Origin: Telluribacter humicola
Lineage (GTDB): Bacteria > Bacteroidota > Bacteroidia > Cytophagales > Spirosomataceae
DNA length: 64,000 nucleotides
Direction: 5' to 3'
Assembly (NCBI RefSeq): GCF_017355935.1
Contig: NZ_JAFIQT010000001.1
Span: forward strand, 682,001 to 746,000
Positions within the stretch are counted from its first letter, which is position 1. Each line of letters opens with the position of its first letter. The notes below the pieces were generated by a model that saw only the letters and a list, made by a program, of their open reading frames with translations, was not told where the DNA came from and did not search any database. Position numbers and translations under genes: made by a program. This document shows, piece after piece, positions 36,340-45,410 of the stretch.

Positions 36340-37113
36340 TTATGCTACTTCTATTAACGTATGCTTTTTAAGAAATTGTTCCAGGATGCGGTTAAACTTC
36401 TCCGGATGCTCCATCATGGGGGCGTGGCAGCACTTGTCTACAAAATGTAGTTCCGAGCCCTTGATGAGCCGGTTGAACTCATGCCCTACGTACGGAGGCG
36501 TAATGGTATCATTGAGGCCCCACACGAGCAGGGTAGGTATCTTGATCTTGTCTAGCTCCTTAGACAGGTTGTGGCGCTGGGCCGACTTGGCTATGCCTAC
36601 TATACTCATACACTTAGCGATACTTGATGTTACTTCAAACACCTCATCGATAAGCTCCTTGGTAGCTACCTGCGGATCATAGAAGGTGTAGGAGACGCGT
36701 TCGGCTATGTAGTCGTAGCTGCCACGCTTGGGGAAAGATCCCCCCATTGAGTTCTCAAACAGGCCGGAGCTACCTGTCAGTACCAGGCGTTGTACGTTCT
36801 CAGGATTCTTTAGGGTATAAAGTAAGCCTACGTGTCCACCCAGGGAGTTGCCCAGCAGGGTCAGGTTCTTTAGACCCTTGGCGGCCAGAAATTTTTCCAG
36901 AAACTCCAGTAGTGCTTCCAGTCCGGCTTTACGGGGAGAAAGTTCATAGATCGGTAGTACCGGTATAATAACACGATAGCGGCTCGAGAAGCCATCAATA
37001 ACCCCATCCCAGTTACTCAAAGCCCCAAATAACCCGTGTAGCAGCAGGAGATTTTCGCCCTGGCCTTCGTCAATAAATCTAAAATCGCCTTCTACGTGTA
37101 CTTTATATTTCAT
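36340..37113 (-). CDS. Alpha/beta fold hydrolase
   Basis: Cytoplasmic serine hydrolase, 257 residues from ATG 37113 (MKYKVHVEGDFRFIDEGQG; the open frame extends 11 codons further). The oxyanion region LLLHGLFGALSNWDG (about 22-36) and the nucleophile elbow LLGNSLGGHVGL (Ser about 88) are clear. The acid lies in VWGLNDTITP and the catalytic His in KCCHAPMMEHPE near 238. Substrate specificity cannot be inferred. It has its own terminator, separating it from CBS-nadK downstream, and two short hairpins lie upstream. Confidence 0.85.
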   Translation of the reverse strand: MKYKVHVEGDFRFIDEGQGENLLLLHGLFGALSNWDGVIDGFSSRYRVIIPVLPIYELSPRKAGLEALLEFLEKFLAAKGLKNLTLLGNSLGGHVGLLYTLKNPENVQRLVLTGSSGLFENSMGGSFPKRGSYDYIAERVSYTFYDPQVATKELIDEVFEVTSSIAKCMSIVGIAKSAQRHNLSKELDKIKIPTLLVWGLNDTITPPYVGHEFNRLIKGSELHFVDKCCHAPMMEHPEKFNRILEQFLKKHTLIEVA

Positions 37114-37472
37114 TACTATTGATTGGTAAGAAGTTTGTTGACTCACCGGCTGATAGCTTCAGAGCTATACCATTCGATGGTCTCTCTAAAATTGTTGGTC
37201 CTGGCTTAGATAACTCCCAACAAGAAGCTTAAACCATAAGTTACTGAAAAAATGTCTTTTTGAACGTACTAAAGACCTAAAGATTGACTCTTTTACCTAT
37301 ATATCCTACAATTCGATGTGCAACTACCTGAGGTCTTAACTTATGTACTATGGCTTTTCGGGGGACACAAAGCTACTTATTTTTTTATGAAAAAGAGTCT
37401 ACGCTGCTTAAAGTCTTCATTAGAAATTTCTTATAAATATTATATTTTACAAAGCTTATCTCTGTTAATAAC
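37114..37472. other. Intergenic region with two abutting hairpins
   Basis: A 359-bp gap between divergent genes and without a credible open frame. It holds ATAGCT-TCAG-AGCTAT (37153-37168), directly followed by ACCAT-TCG-ATGGT (37169-37181), both perfect hairpins; they would lie in the leader of the minus-strand hydrolase. The remainder is AT-rich and presumably holds both promoters, but I could not identify a convincing -33/-7 pair. Confidence 0.4.
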
Positions 37473-38744
37473 ATGGAAACGTCCTATCCTGTAGTCATAA
37501 TAGGGGCCGGTATGGCCGGCCTGACCTGCGCACACTACCTTAGCCAGTCGGGCGTATCCTGCCTGGTACTGGAGGCAGCCGATGCCGTAGGAGGCAGGAT
37601 CAGGACTGATCTGGTGGATGGATTTCGTCTGGATCGAGGATTTCAGATATTGCTCACTGCCTACCCCGAAACCCAGCGCCTGCTCGATTATTCGGCCCTG
37701 CGGTTAGGGAAGTTCAGGTCGGGTGCGGCTATCCGTCATGACAACAACTTCATAGAAATAGCAGATCCCAGACGGGAACCGCAATTTATCTGGGAGAGTA
37801 TCAAGGCACCGGTAGGATCACTGGTCGATAAAATGCGACTTTTGAAGCTTATGGCGGATGTAGCTGGTACTAACACTACTACCAGGGACTACTTTGAAGG
37901 AGATGATCAAACAACCATAGCCTACCTGAAAGAGAAGGGGTGTAGCGACCAGATGATCGATACCTTTTTCCGGCCTTTCTTTGGCGGGATATTTCTGGAA
38001 GACGACCTCATCACATCCAGCAACTTTTTCAGGTTTGTCTTCCGGCAATTTTATGATGGGGAAGCGGCCCTGCCGGCCAGCGGTATGCAGGCCATACCTG
38101 AGCAGGTGGCCGCCGGGCTACCGGCCGGCTCGCTACGGCTGAATACGCGCGTCAGCGGAATAGATGGGCAGGTCGTTCATCTTGAAAACGGAGAAACCAT
38201 AAAGGCCGAACACCTGGTACTAGCTACTGATGCCCGATCGGCCGACCGCTTACTTGGTCTGTCGTCCAGCCATGTATTTAATAAAACCGTCTGTACGTAC
38301 TTTGTCGCTGACCGGTCGCCACATCCTCAGCGACTATTGCTTCTTAACCCGGAAGTGAGTTCGGTAGTACATCATGTAGGTATATTGACGGATGTAGTAC
38401 CTACCTACGCACCGGAAGGCAAAACGCTTATATCAGTAAGCACTCAGGGGCCTGGACTGGATAGTCCCGGACTGGCTAGTCAGGGACTATCTAATAACGA
38501 TGTGTCAGAAGGGGCTATTCGTTCGGTACTTAGGAACTGGTTTGGGGACGAAGTACAGGAGTGGCGCTACCTAAAAACATATCATGTAGAGGATGCACTG
38601 GTTCGCTACGGAGCCGGAAGCAAACCCGTAGAGCTACGCCTGCGCGAAGGCCTGTACAGATGTGGAGACTATACGGCTTATCCTTCCCTGAATGCAGCTA
38701 TGCTAACAGGGCGTCAGGTGGCAGAAATGATTGTTACTGGATAA
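37473..38744 (+). CDS. NAD(P)/FAD-dependent amine oxidase-like oxidoreductase
   Basis: Flavoprotein of the amine oxidase / phytoene desaturase superfamily. The dinucleotide-binding motif is VVIIGAGMAGLTCAHYLSQSG (about 7-27), continuing LVLEAADAVGGRIRTD. The C-terminal FAD contact is GLYRCGDYTAYPSLNAAMLTGRQVA near 392-416. At 423 residues with the usual three-part layout it looks complete. It has no signal peptide. Protoporphyrinogen oxidase-like and carotenoid desaturase-like proteins share the fold, so the reaction is open. Its 3' end overlaps the LytTR gene by 11 bp. Confidence 0.83.
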   Translation: METSYPVVIIGAGMAGLTCAHYLSQSGVSCLVLEAADAVGGRIRTDLVDGFRLDRGFQILLTAYPETQRLLDYSALRLGKFRSGAAIRHDNNFIEIADPRREPQFIWESIKAPVGSLVDKMRLLKLMADVAGTNTTTRDYFEGDDQTTIAYLKEKGCSDQMIDTFFRPFFGGIFLEDDLITSSNFFRFVFRQFYDGEAALPASGMQAIPEQVAAGLPAGSLRLNTRVSGIDGQVVHLENGETIKAEHLVLATDARSADRLLGLSSSHVFNKTVCTYFVADRSPHPQRLLLLNPEVSSVVHHVGILTDVVPTYAPEGKTLISVSTQGPGLDSPGLASQGLSNNDVSEGAIRSVLRNWFGDEVQEWRYLKTYHVEDALVRYGAGSKPVELRLREGLYRCGDYTAYPSLNAAMLTGRQVAEMIVTG

Positions 38745-39087
38745 ATCCTCTGTATTGTGTCTCCACCAGCTCTCTGAACTGGGGCCAGCGCCTGCGGGCT
38801 ATGCCTATGGAGCTGCCATCGGTGAGTAGAGCCATCCGCTCTGAGATACAGAGCTTCGCGAGGAAGGCTATATTGATAATGCACCCCTTGTGGATCCTGA
38901 CAAAGCTGTTGGGTAGGAGTTCCTCGTAGAAACGCAGCGTACGGGAAGTGATACATTGTTTGCCCCCTACGAGAGTGAACACAGTGTAATTGCCTTCGCC
39001 TTCCAGACGCACTATGTCCTCAAAGAGGAAAGGTAAGCGGTGGTGCTTACCAGGATAATGAGTAATAGTGTGTGTATAGCTGTTCAT
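38734..39087 (-). CDS. LytTR domain-only DNA-binding protein
   Basis: A 117-residue protein that consists almost solely of a LytTR DNA-binding domain: DIVRLEGEGNYTVFTLVGG (about 24-42), TSRTLRFYEELLP and FVRIHKGCIINIAFLAKL (about 62-79), ending with RRRWPQFRELVE. There is no receiver domain and no membrane part, so it is not a standard two-component regulator; input may come through protein partners or expression level. It is convergent and overlaps the FAD oxidoreductase gene by 11 bp. Confidence 0.86.
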   Translation of the reverse strand: MNSYTHTITHYPGKHHRLPFLFEDIVRLEGEGNYTVFTLVGGKQCITSRTLRFYEELLPNSFVRIHKGCIINIAFLAKLCISERMALLTDGSSIGIARRRWPQFRELVETQYRGFIQ

Positions 39088-39163
39088 AGTGGGTGGGTAT
39101 GGATATTGCGTGGAAAGATTACATGATGTTCAGAGTGTGGTATGTGTGTCGTAAGGCTTGTTA

Positions 39164-39196
39164 CAAAGGTAGACGTATAGTACTTCGTGTGTCAAT
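39164..39196 (-). promoter_or_regulatory. Candidate promoter of the LytTR gene
   Basis: Minus-strand TACCTTTG (39164-39171) is a perfect -7 box; ATTG (39193-39196) 21 nt upstream serves as -33. The leader would be about 70 nt. Confidence 0.45.
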
Positions 39197-39270
39197 ACTG
39201 TGTTTACGGTATTTTTAGGCAGATCTGGCTACTTATAGTCTCATATTTTCAAGATAATGCTCCGTTTTAC

Positions 39271-39308
39271 AAAAAAAGTCGCCACTGGTATACCGAGTGA
39301 CGACTTTT
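39271..39308 (-). terminator. Rho-independent terminator of the fadA-fadJ operon
   Basis: AAAAGTCGCCACT (39274-39286) pairs with AGTGACGACTTTT (39296-39308) with one mismatch, followed on the minus strand by a seven-T tract (39271-39277). It lies 25 bp past the stop of fadJ. Confidence 0.83.
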
Positions 39309-39332
39309 AAAGGTACTTGTACTGGCAGGGGC

Positions 39333-41510
39333 TTAGGCTGCCGTAGCCCCGGATGGCTGGAGATAATTTTCGTTATTTTTAGCGGCCAGCCGCAATCTTT
39401 CGGTGGGGCGGAAGCGTTCGCCATGAATAGCTGCCAGGCGGTCGCATTCTTCTACAAAAGTACGCGTACCAATGTAATCTATATACGAAAGGGCTCCTCC
39501 GGTGTAGGCCGGAAAGCCCCAGGCCAGAATGGACCCGAGGTCGGCGTCCAGTCGGGTACGGACCACCCCTTCCTCGTAGCACCGTACGGCTTCGAGAGCC
39601 TGCCGGTACAGTAGTCGTTTTTTTACTTCTTCCAGTGAGGGCTGATCTGCTGACACCGGAAAATGGTCTGCCAGGCCTGCCCACAAGTGCTTGGCACCTC
39701 CTTCGGGATACTCATAGAATCCGGCCCGGCCTTTCTTCCCGGTGCGTCCCATTTCAACGAACTTCCGGCTGATCTGGTAGGCCATATCGGCTTCGGTGAT
39801 GGCACCATCCTTCACAGCCTGCCCCGAAATCTTGTAAACCAGGTCCAGGGCCACTTCATCCGTGACAGCCAGAGGGCCTACCGGCATACCGGCCAGTTTA
39901 CCCGCGTTTTCGATCAGTACCGGATTTACCCCCTCTTTCAGCAGTTCCATACCTTCGGACGTATAGGTACTGAAGCAGCGTGAGGTATAGAAGCCCCTCG
40001 AATCATTAACAACAATGGGTGTCTTACGAATCTTGCGGGTGAAGTCAATGGCCACGACCAGCGCGTAGTCAGAAGTCTGCTTACCTACAATCAGCTCTAC
40101 CAGCATCATTTTGTCTACCGGAGAGAAGAAATGTATACCAATAAAATGGGATGGGTTGGCTGAGGCCCCGGCCAGGCCGGTAATGGGAAGGGTAGAGGTA
40201 TTGGAGCCAAATATACCTCCCTCGGCCAGCATAGGCTCAGCCTCCCTGGTCACCTGTGCTTTTAGCTCCCGATTTTCGAATACTGCCTCTATGATCAGGT
40301 CGCATCCCCGCAGGTCGTTGTAGTCAGCCGTAGGCTTGATCAGAGTAAGAATCCCTTCGGCTTTTGCGGCATCCATTTTGCCCCGACTGATGGCTTTGTC
40401 AAGGAGTTGTCGGGAATGTTGTTTTCCCTTTTCGGCGGCTTCGGCGTTTATGTCCTTCAGTACTACCTCAATGCCCGCCATAGCCGATACATAAGCAATA
40501 CCAGCTCCCATCATACCAGCGCCCAGAATACCCAGCTTTTTGACTTCTGTTTTATCAATATTCTTAGGTCGGCTCGCTCCTTTATTGGCCTCATTGAGCC
40601 CCAGAAACATCGTACGGATCAGATTGCCGGCTTCTCGGGAAGTGGCCACTTTGACAAAATACCGGGCTTCGATCGTTAAAGCACGGTCTATATTCACCTG
40701 CAAGCCTTCGTACACGCAGGACATGATAGCCTGGGTAGCCGGGTAGTTGCCTTTGGATTTATCCATCATCATGGCGGTACCTACCATAAAGGTCTGCATG
40801 CCTATTGGACTTTGAATAGTACCGCCGGGTACTTTGTAGTTGTCTTTGCCTACTATGCGTCCCGTTTTTTTATCCACCTGATCCCACGGCTTTACCGGCT
40901 GTGGATTAGCGGCAATCCATTCGCGGGCTTTCTCAATCATTTCATCCCGGGTAGCGGCTATGGCGTCTACCATGCCTATACTAAGGGCCTCCTGGGGAGT
41001 TGCGTCTTTGCCTTCGAGCATCAGGGGCAGGGCCGCCTGCATTCCGATCATACGGGGAAGGCGTTGGGTGCCGCCTCCGCCGGGTAGCAGGCCCAGCTTC
41101 ACTTCGGGAAGACCAATCTTGGTTTTAGGGTTATTGAGGGCGATGCGGTAGTGGCAGGCCAGACAAGCCTCATAGCCTCCTCCCAGAGCGGTACCGTTGA
41201 TAGCCGCAACTATAGGCTTGCCGCAGGTCTCCATTTTGCGGTAGAGGCGGTTGAGGCCGGCAGATACTTCCAGCATTTCCTTGGGATCTTTATCCTGATT
41301 CCTGAGAATCATTTTCAGATCAGCCCCGGCTATAAATTCGGGCTTGGAGGAAGTAACAATGATGCCCTCCACTTTGGTGTCATCGTAGGCTTTTTGTAAA
41401 GCCGACTCAAACTCAGGAATGGACTCATCATTCAGTACATTCATGGGAGAGGAGGTCATATTCCAGGAGATGATGGCTACACCCCTGTCTATAGCATAGT
41501 CAATTGCCAT
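39333..41510 (-). CDS. fadJ: Fatty acid oxidation multifunctional protein (enoyl-CoA hydratase / 3-hydroxyacyl-CoA dehydrogenase)
   Basis: Catalyses steps two and three of beta-oxidation in one chain of 725 residues. The N-terminal enoyl-CoA hydratase domain (about 1-190) has AGADLKMIL, GTALGGGYEACLA and GLLPGGGGTQRLPR. The NAD-binding domain begins at LGILGAGMMGAGIA (about 325), with SNTSTLPIT and HFIGIHFFSPVDKM (catalytic His, about 460). The C-terminal 3HCDH domain is duplicated (about 500-600 and 635-715). The two catalytic Glu positions of the hydratase should be checked by alignment. The gene is 27 bp downstream of the thiolase, forming the usual fadA-fadB/J operon. FadB versus FadJ cannot be settled from sequence alone. 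Confidence 0.92.
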   Translation of the reverse strand: MAIDYAIDRGVAIISWNMTSSPMNVLNDESIPEFESALQKAYDDTKVEGIIVTSSKPEFIAGADLKMILRNQDKDPKEMLEVSAGLNRLYRKMETCGKPIVAAINGTALGGGYEACLACHYRIALNNPKTKIGLPEVKLGLLPGGGGTQRLPRMIGMQAALPLMLEGKDATPQEALSIGMVDAIAATRDEMIEKAREWIAANPQPVKPWDQVDKKTGRIVGKDNYKVPGGTIQSPIGMQTFMVGTAMMMDKSKGNYPATQAIMSCVYEGLQVNIDRALTIEARYFVKVATSREAGNLIRTMFLGLNEANKGASRPKNIDKTEVKKLGILGAGMMGAGIAYVSAMAGIEVVLKDINAEAAEKGKQHSRQLLDKAISRGKMDAAKAEGILTLIKPTADYNDLRGCDLIIEAVFENRELKAQVTREAEPMLAEGGIFGSNTSTLPITGLAGASANPSHFIGIHFFSPVDKMMLVELIVGKQTSDYALVVAIDFTRKIRKTPIVVNDSRGFYTSRCFSTYTSEGMELLKEGVNPVLIENAGKLAGMPVGPLAVTDEVALDLVYKISGQAVKDGAITEADMAYQISRKFVEMGRTGKKGRAGFYEYPEGGAKHLWAGLADHFPVSADQPSLEEVKKRLLYRQALEAVRCYEEGVVRTRLDADLGSILAWGFPAYTGGALSYIDYIGTRTFVEECDRLAAIHGERFRPTERLRLAAKNNENYLQPSGATAA

Positions 41511-41537
41511 GGTTCGTAGTAGTTGAAGCTGATTGGA

Positions 41538-42746
41538 TTAGTTTACCCGTTCAAAGATGGTAGCGATACCCATACCGCCACCGATGCACAAGGTGGCCAG
41601 GCCGACAGCTTTGTCGGTGCGCTCCATTTCATCCAGCAAGGTAGCTGATATGATGGCTCCCGTTGCTCCCAGCGGATGCCCCAGCGCAATGGCTCCACCG
41701 TTAGGGTTGATCTTGCTGTGGTCCACGCTGAGCTGCTCCATAAAGTACATGGGTATGGCGGCAAAGGCTTCATTGACCTCAAATACCTCAATATCGCTGA
41801 TAGACATACCGGCCCGCTTCAATACTTTGCGGGTAGCGGGTACCGGGCCGGTGAGCATGATGGTGGGCTCGGAACCTACCACGGCAAAGGCTCGGATGCG
41901 TGCCCGGGGCTTCAGGCCCAACTGCTCGCCGATCTCCCGGCTGCCGATGAGCATACCGGCCGCGCCGTCGACGATCTGGGAGGAGTTACCGGCATGGTGT
42001 ACATGGTTAATATAGGTCATGTCGGGGTACTTCATCAGAGCCAGCGCATCCAGGCCCATTTGTCCCTGTGCTTCAAAGGCAGGCTTTAGCTTAGCCAGCG
42101 ACTCGGCGGTAGTATCGGGACGTACCCCTTCATCGTGGTCGAGTAGGGTGATACCGATGTCGTCCTTCACGGGTATCATGGTGCGGGCAAAGCGATTGGC
42201 TTTCTGCGCTTCGGCAGCCCGATGGTACGACTCGGCGGCGTAGGTATCGACATCGGTGCGGGAGTATCCGCAGCGGGTAGCGATAATGTCGGCCGATATG
42301 CCCTGCGGTACAATCTTGTGGCGGGCTATGATCTGGGGATTCATGAAGATAACTCCTCCGTCGGCCCCCATGGGTACCCGTGACATAGACTCGACACCAC
42401 CGGCTACGATCAGGTCCGTCTGACCGGACATGACATAGGCGGCTGCCATGTTAATGGCCTCCAGGCCCGAGGAGCAGAAGCGGTTGACCTGTACCCCAGC
42501 TACGGTTCCGGCATAATCGGCCTCAATAACGGCAGTACGGGCTATGTCGGCTCCCTGTTCCCCGATAGGCGTCACACAGCCCATAATAATATCATCGACA
42601 TAGCTAGTATCGAGCTGGTTGCGGTCACGGATCTCCTTCAGTACCGTAGTAAGGAGCTGTATGGGCTGCACATCATGCAGTGAGCCGTCGGACTTGCCCC
42701 GGCCCCGGGGCGTTCGAACGGCGTCATAGATATAGGCTTCGGCCAT
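41538..42746 (-). CDS. fadA: Acetyl-CoA C-acyltransferase (thiolase)
   Basis: Catalyses the last step of beta-oxidation, cleaving 3-ketoacyl-CoA. The 402-residue enzyme has the nucleophile Cys in NRFCSSGLEAINMAA (about 88), the base in GGAIALGHPLGATGA (about 350) and the second Cys in ATLCIGGGMGIA (about 388). It begins AEAYIYDAVRTPRGRG, typical of the type I degradative group. It is first in the operon with fadJ and has a good promoter overlapped by a palindrome at the predicted start point, so repression by an acyl-CoA-responsive regulator is plausible. Confidence 0.94.
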   Translation of the reverse strand: MAEAYIYDAVRTPRGRGKSDGSLHDVQPIQLLTTVLKEIRDRNQLDTSYVDDIIMGCVTPIGEQGADIARTAVIEADYAGTVAGVQVNRFCSSGLEAINMAAAYVMSGQTDLIVAGGVESMSRVPMGADGGVIFMNPQIIARHKIVPQGISADIIATRCGYSRTDVDTYAAESYHRAAEAQKANRFARTMIPVKDDIGITLLDHDEGVRPDTTAESLAKLKPAFEAQGQMGLDALALMKYPDMTYINHVHHAGNSSQIVDGAAGMLIGSREIGEQLGLKPRARIRAFAVVGSEPTIMLTGPVPATRKVLKRAGMSISDIEVFEVNEAFAAIPMYFMEQLSVDHSKINPNGGAIALGHPLGATGAIISATLLDEMERTDKAVGLATLCIGGGMGIATIFERVN

Positions 42747-42791
42747 GGTGTTAATTAAGGCTAAATGGGTAGTTGATATAATGTCTTAATG

Positions 42792-42805
42792 GTATGCAAG
42801 CATAC
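42792..42805. promoter_or_regulatory. Palindrome at the predicted start point of the fadA-fadJ promoter, possible operator
   Basis: GTATGC-AA-GCATAC, arms of six bases around a two-base centre. It sits 7-20 nt downstream of the -7 box, exactly where a repressor would block initiation. An acyl-CoA-sensing TetR-type regulator is inference. Confidence 0.45.
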
Positions 42806-42811
42806 TGTCAA

Positions 42812-42842
42812 CAAAAATAACTTTTCCTGGCAAAGGAGCAAG
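42812..42842 (-). promoter_or_regulatory. Promoter of fadA-fadJ
   Basis: Minus-strand CTTG (42839-42842) and TATTTTTG (42812-42819), 19 nt apart, match the Bacteroidota pattern. The start point is expected near 42805, about 59 nt before the fadA ATG. Confidence 0.55.
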
Positions 42843-42871
42843 AGAATTGAGTGATTCAGTGAGAGCCAAAG

Positions 42872-44842
42872 TTATTCAAGAAGTAGCCTGGAGTTGATGG
42901 GAACGGTAATCTTTGGCTCTGCCTGATCCAGCTTTTCAAACTCCGAGTTATTGCTGATGTACTCAGGAATGACTGATTTGAGCAGGCTGACCATGGCTTC
43001 ACGGTCCCCTCTTTTCAGGGCTTCGCGGAGCTCTACCAGCGTATTATTCACCTCCTGAAAGGCGACTGATGGCATACGCGCGATGAGTATCTTAGGATGG
43101 TGGGTTGGCAGATTCTGCTCGCTCTGGCACAGCAGTTCCTCGTAGAGTTTCTCGCCGGGGCGCAGGCCGGTGTACTTGATCCTGATGTCTTTATCTATCT
43201 CCAGTCCGGATAGCTGCACCATGCGCCGGGCCAGGTCCTGGATACGAACGGGATCACCCATATCAAAGACGAATACTTCGCCACGTACCCCCATGGTGCC
43301 CGCTTCCAGTACCAGCTGGCAGGCTTCGGGGATGGTCATAAAGTACCGGATCACGTCTGGATGCGTAACCGTAATGGGCCCTCCGGCCTGAATCTGTTTT
43401 TTGAACAGAGGTACCACCGAGCCATTAGACCCCAGTACATTACCAAAGCGCGTAATAACAAAGCGGGTGCCGTCTTTGAAGCGGTCGTTTAGGCTCTGCA
43501 GGTACATCTCGGCCAGTCGCTTGGTAGCCCCCATAACATTGGTCGGATTGACAGCTTTGTCGGTGGATACAAATACAAACTTTTCTACATCGTAGGTAGC
43601 CGAGAGATCCGCGATCAGCTTGGTACCTAGAGCATTGGTTTTTATAGCCTCGTAAGGGAACCGCTCCATCAGGGGCACGTGCTTGTAGGCAGCGGCATGG
43701 AACACAATCTGGGGGCGGTGCAACTCAAACATGCGCTGCATACGCACCTTATCGGTAATATCGGCTACGATACTGACAAGTTCAGTCTGCTCGGGACATG
43801 CCTGGTTGAGTTCAAATTCCAGATCATACAGCCCTGACTCCGACTGGTCCAGCATGAGCAACCTGGCGGGGCAGTAGTGCAGGATCTGGCGGGTAAGTTC
43901 GCTTCCGATGGAGCCGGCCGCACCGGTAATGAGTATACTCTTACCGGTGATCTGATCCTGAATGTTCTCATTGCTAAGTTGAATTGGCTCCCGTTCCAGC
44001 AGGTCCTCAATCCGGATCTTCCGGATTTGTTCGCTGCTAAGGGTACCATTGAGCCACTCCGCTACCGACGGTACTACCCTGACCACAACATCCCGCTGCA
44101 GGAAGTACTCCATAATTGCCTTCCGGCGGGCAGGGTTGATGCGCTGAATCGCTACGACTACCTCTACTTCGTTATCAGCTGCTGACATAAACTGCTCGTA
44201 GGCCGTTTCCAGATCGTAGACCCGTACCCCTTCCACCGACATTTCGCCCAAAAAGGTATTGTCATCAATAAAGCAAAGGATATTATAGACCTTTCCTGTT
44301 TCCCGTAGCAGAGCATCTTTGGTCAGGAGCCCGAGCCGGCCGGCACCGTAAATGATAACATCCTGGGTAGTTCTGCGATGGTTTCTGCTGGATATATCCA
44401 TGTACATGGACTTCACAAAAAAGCGGCTGGCGATCATCAGGAAGAGGCATATAAAGTACTCGATCAGGAGTACTGAAATGGGTATATACAGTACGTGGTA
44501 GCCCGAAAAGAAAGCAGCCGTAGTAGAAAATGACGTCGTGACAAGACTACTGGCCGTAACCGTCCGAAATATCAGGTTCATATCTTCCAGACTGGTATGA
44601 CGAACTATACCGTGGTAGGACCGGAAGGTGGTAAAGCATACGTAGCGGACGAATATCAGGAAAAGCAGATAGTACTGGTAGACAAGCCAGTCAATGTCAG
44701 CAATATCAAAGTTGAAGCGAAGGATGCAGGCAGTTATAAAGGAGAAAGCGACTATTGCCAGGTCAATAGCCAATATCAGCCGGCGGGATACAAACCGGTG
44801 GTGGTAACTGTCCAGTACACGCTTAAAGAAATTCTCTATCAT
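42872..44842 (-). CDS. Membrane-bound nucleotide-sugar dehydratase/epimerase (WbpM/CapD/FlaA1 large form)
   Basis: Modifies UDP-N-acetylglucosamine-type sugars for surface polysaccharides. The 656-residue protein has about four membrane helices (15-145). A CoA-binding-like Rossmann domain follows (about 150-270; DVIIYGAGRLGLLTKDALL). The catalytic short-chain domain starts at SILITGAAGSIGSELTRQIL (about 302) and has FVSTDKAVNPTNVMGATKR (about 427-445) with the active-site Met-Lys pair of the large forms. No other polysaccharide gene lies nearby, so the pathway is not defined. The gene stands alone between the fad operon and the thioesterase. Confidence 0.92.
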   Translation of the reverse strand: MIENFFKRVLDSYHHRFVSRRLILAIDLAIVAFSFITACILRFNFDIADIDWLVYQYYLLFLIFVRYVCFTTFRSYHGIVRHTSLEDMNLIFRTVTASSLVTTSFSTTAAFFSGYHVLYIPISVLLIEYFICLFLMIASRFFVKSMYMDISSRNHRRTTQDVIIYGAGRLGLLTKDALLRETGKVYNILCFIDDNTFLGEMSVEGVRVYDLETAYEQFMSAADNEVEVVVAIQRINPARRKAIMEYFLQRDVVVRVVPSVAEWLNGTLSSEQIRKIRIEDLLEREPIQLSNENIQDQITGKSILITGAAGSIGSELTRQILHYCPARLLMLDQSESGLYDLEFELNQACPEQTELVSIVADITDKVRMQRMFELHRPQIVFHAAAYKHVPLMERFPYEAIKTNALGTKLIADLSATYDVEKFVFVSTDKAVNPTNVMGATKRLAEMYLQSLNDRFKDGTRFVITRFGNVLGSNGSVVPLFKKQIQAGGPITVTHPDVIRYFMTIPEACQLVLEAGTMGVRGEVFVFDMGDPVRIQDLARRMVQLSGLEIDKDIRIKYTGLRPGEKLYEELLCQSEQNLPTHHPKILIARMPSVAFQEVNNTLVELREALKRGDREAMVSLLKSVIPEYISNNSEFEKLDQAEPKITVPINSRLLLE

Positions 44843-44966
44843 AGTGTTGATAAAAAGAACTATTGAAATGACTTCACGATCTTTTTATCACAGATAAATG
44901 GGAGAGGGATGCTTAAAATCCGGGCTTGTGTATATACTACCTCTTTGGACGTAGAAAAGTTATAGA

Positions 44967-45404
44967 TTACTGCTGCAACTGTTCATTTATTTTCAGAACA
45001 ATACGTTCAGGCAGAGGGGCTTTTTGTAATGCGGTGTAATCATAACTAATCACACCCGAGTACCCTTCTGCTACGATTCGTTGCTTCTGATAACTTATCA
45101 AAAGATGGTGTAACTCAAATCCGTATTGGTGTATACTACCATTAACAACCCCTGTTGCGACCCGTATCGTATCCGGATATGTCACTGGTGCTTTATACCG
45201 GCAACGTACTTCGGACAGGATAGGGCCTACACTCGAATCAAAACCCAGGAAGTCCCAATCTCTAAAAAGTGCAACGCGTCCGCTCTCTATATACCGGATA
45301 TAGACTACATTATTGAGGTGCTGGGCGGCATCCATTTCTCCCCAGGCAACCGGGATGTCAATCACCGAAGGATACCCTTTATATAGTTCGGATAGCTGAT
45401 CCAT
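44967..45404 (-). CDS. Acyl-CoA thioesterase (4HBT hotdog fold)
   Basis: A 145-residue single hotdog domain enzyme. The helix with VAWGEMDAAQHLNNVVYIRYIESGR (about 19-43) is the 4-hydroxybenzoyl-CoA thioesterase signature, with the Asp at about 25 as probable catalytic residue. RCRYKAPVTYPDTIRV gives the following strands. It is 6 bp downstream of the TIGR01777 gene and very likely in its operon. The preferred acyl-CoA is unknown. Confidence 0.87.
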   Translation of the reverse strand: MDQLSELYKGYPSVIDIPVAWGEMDAAQHLNNVVYIRYIESGRVALFRDWDFLGFDSSVGPILSEVRCRYKAPVTYPDTIRVATGVVNGSIHQYGFELHHLLISYQKQRIVAEGYSGVISYDYTALQKAPLPERIVLKINEQLQQ

Positions 45405-45410
45405 AGTTAC

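Noticed and set aside
44597-44866. 89-residue plus-strand open frame
   Set aside because: Antisense to the membrane helices of the WbpM-like gene; no independent support.
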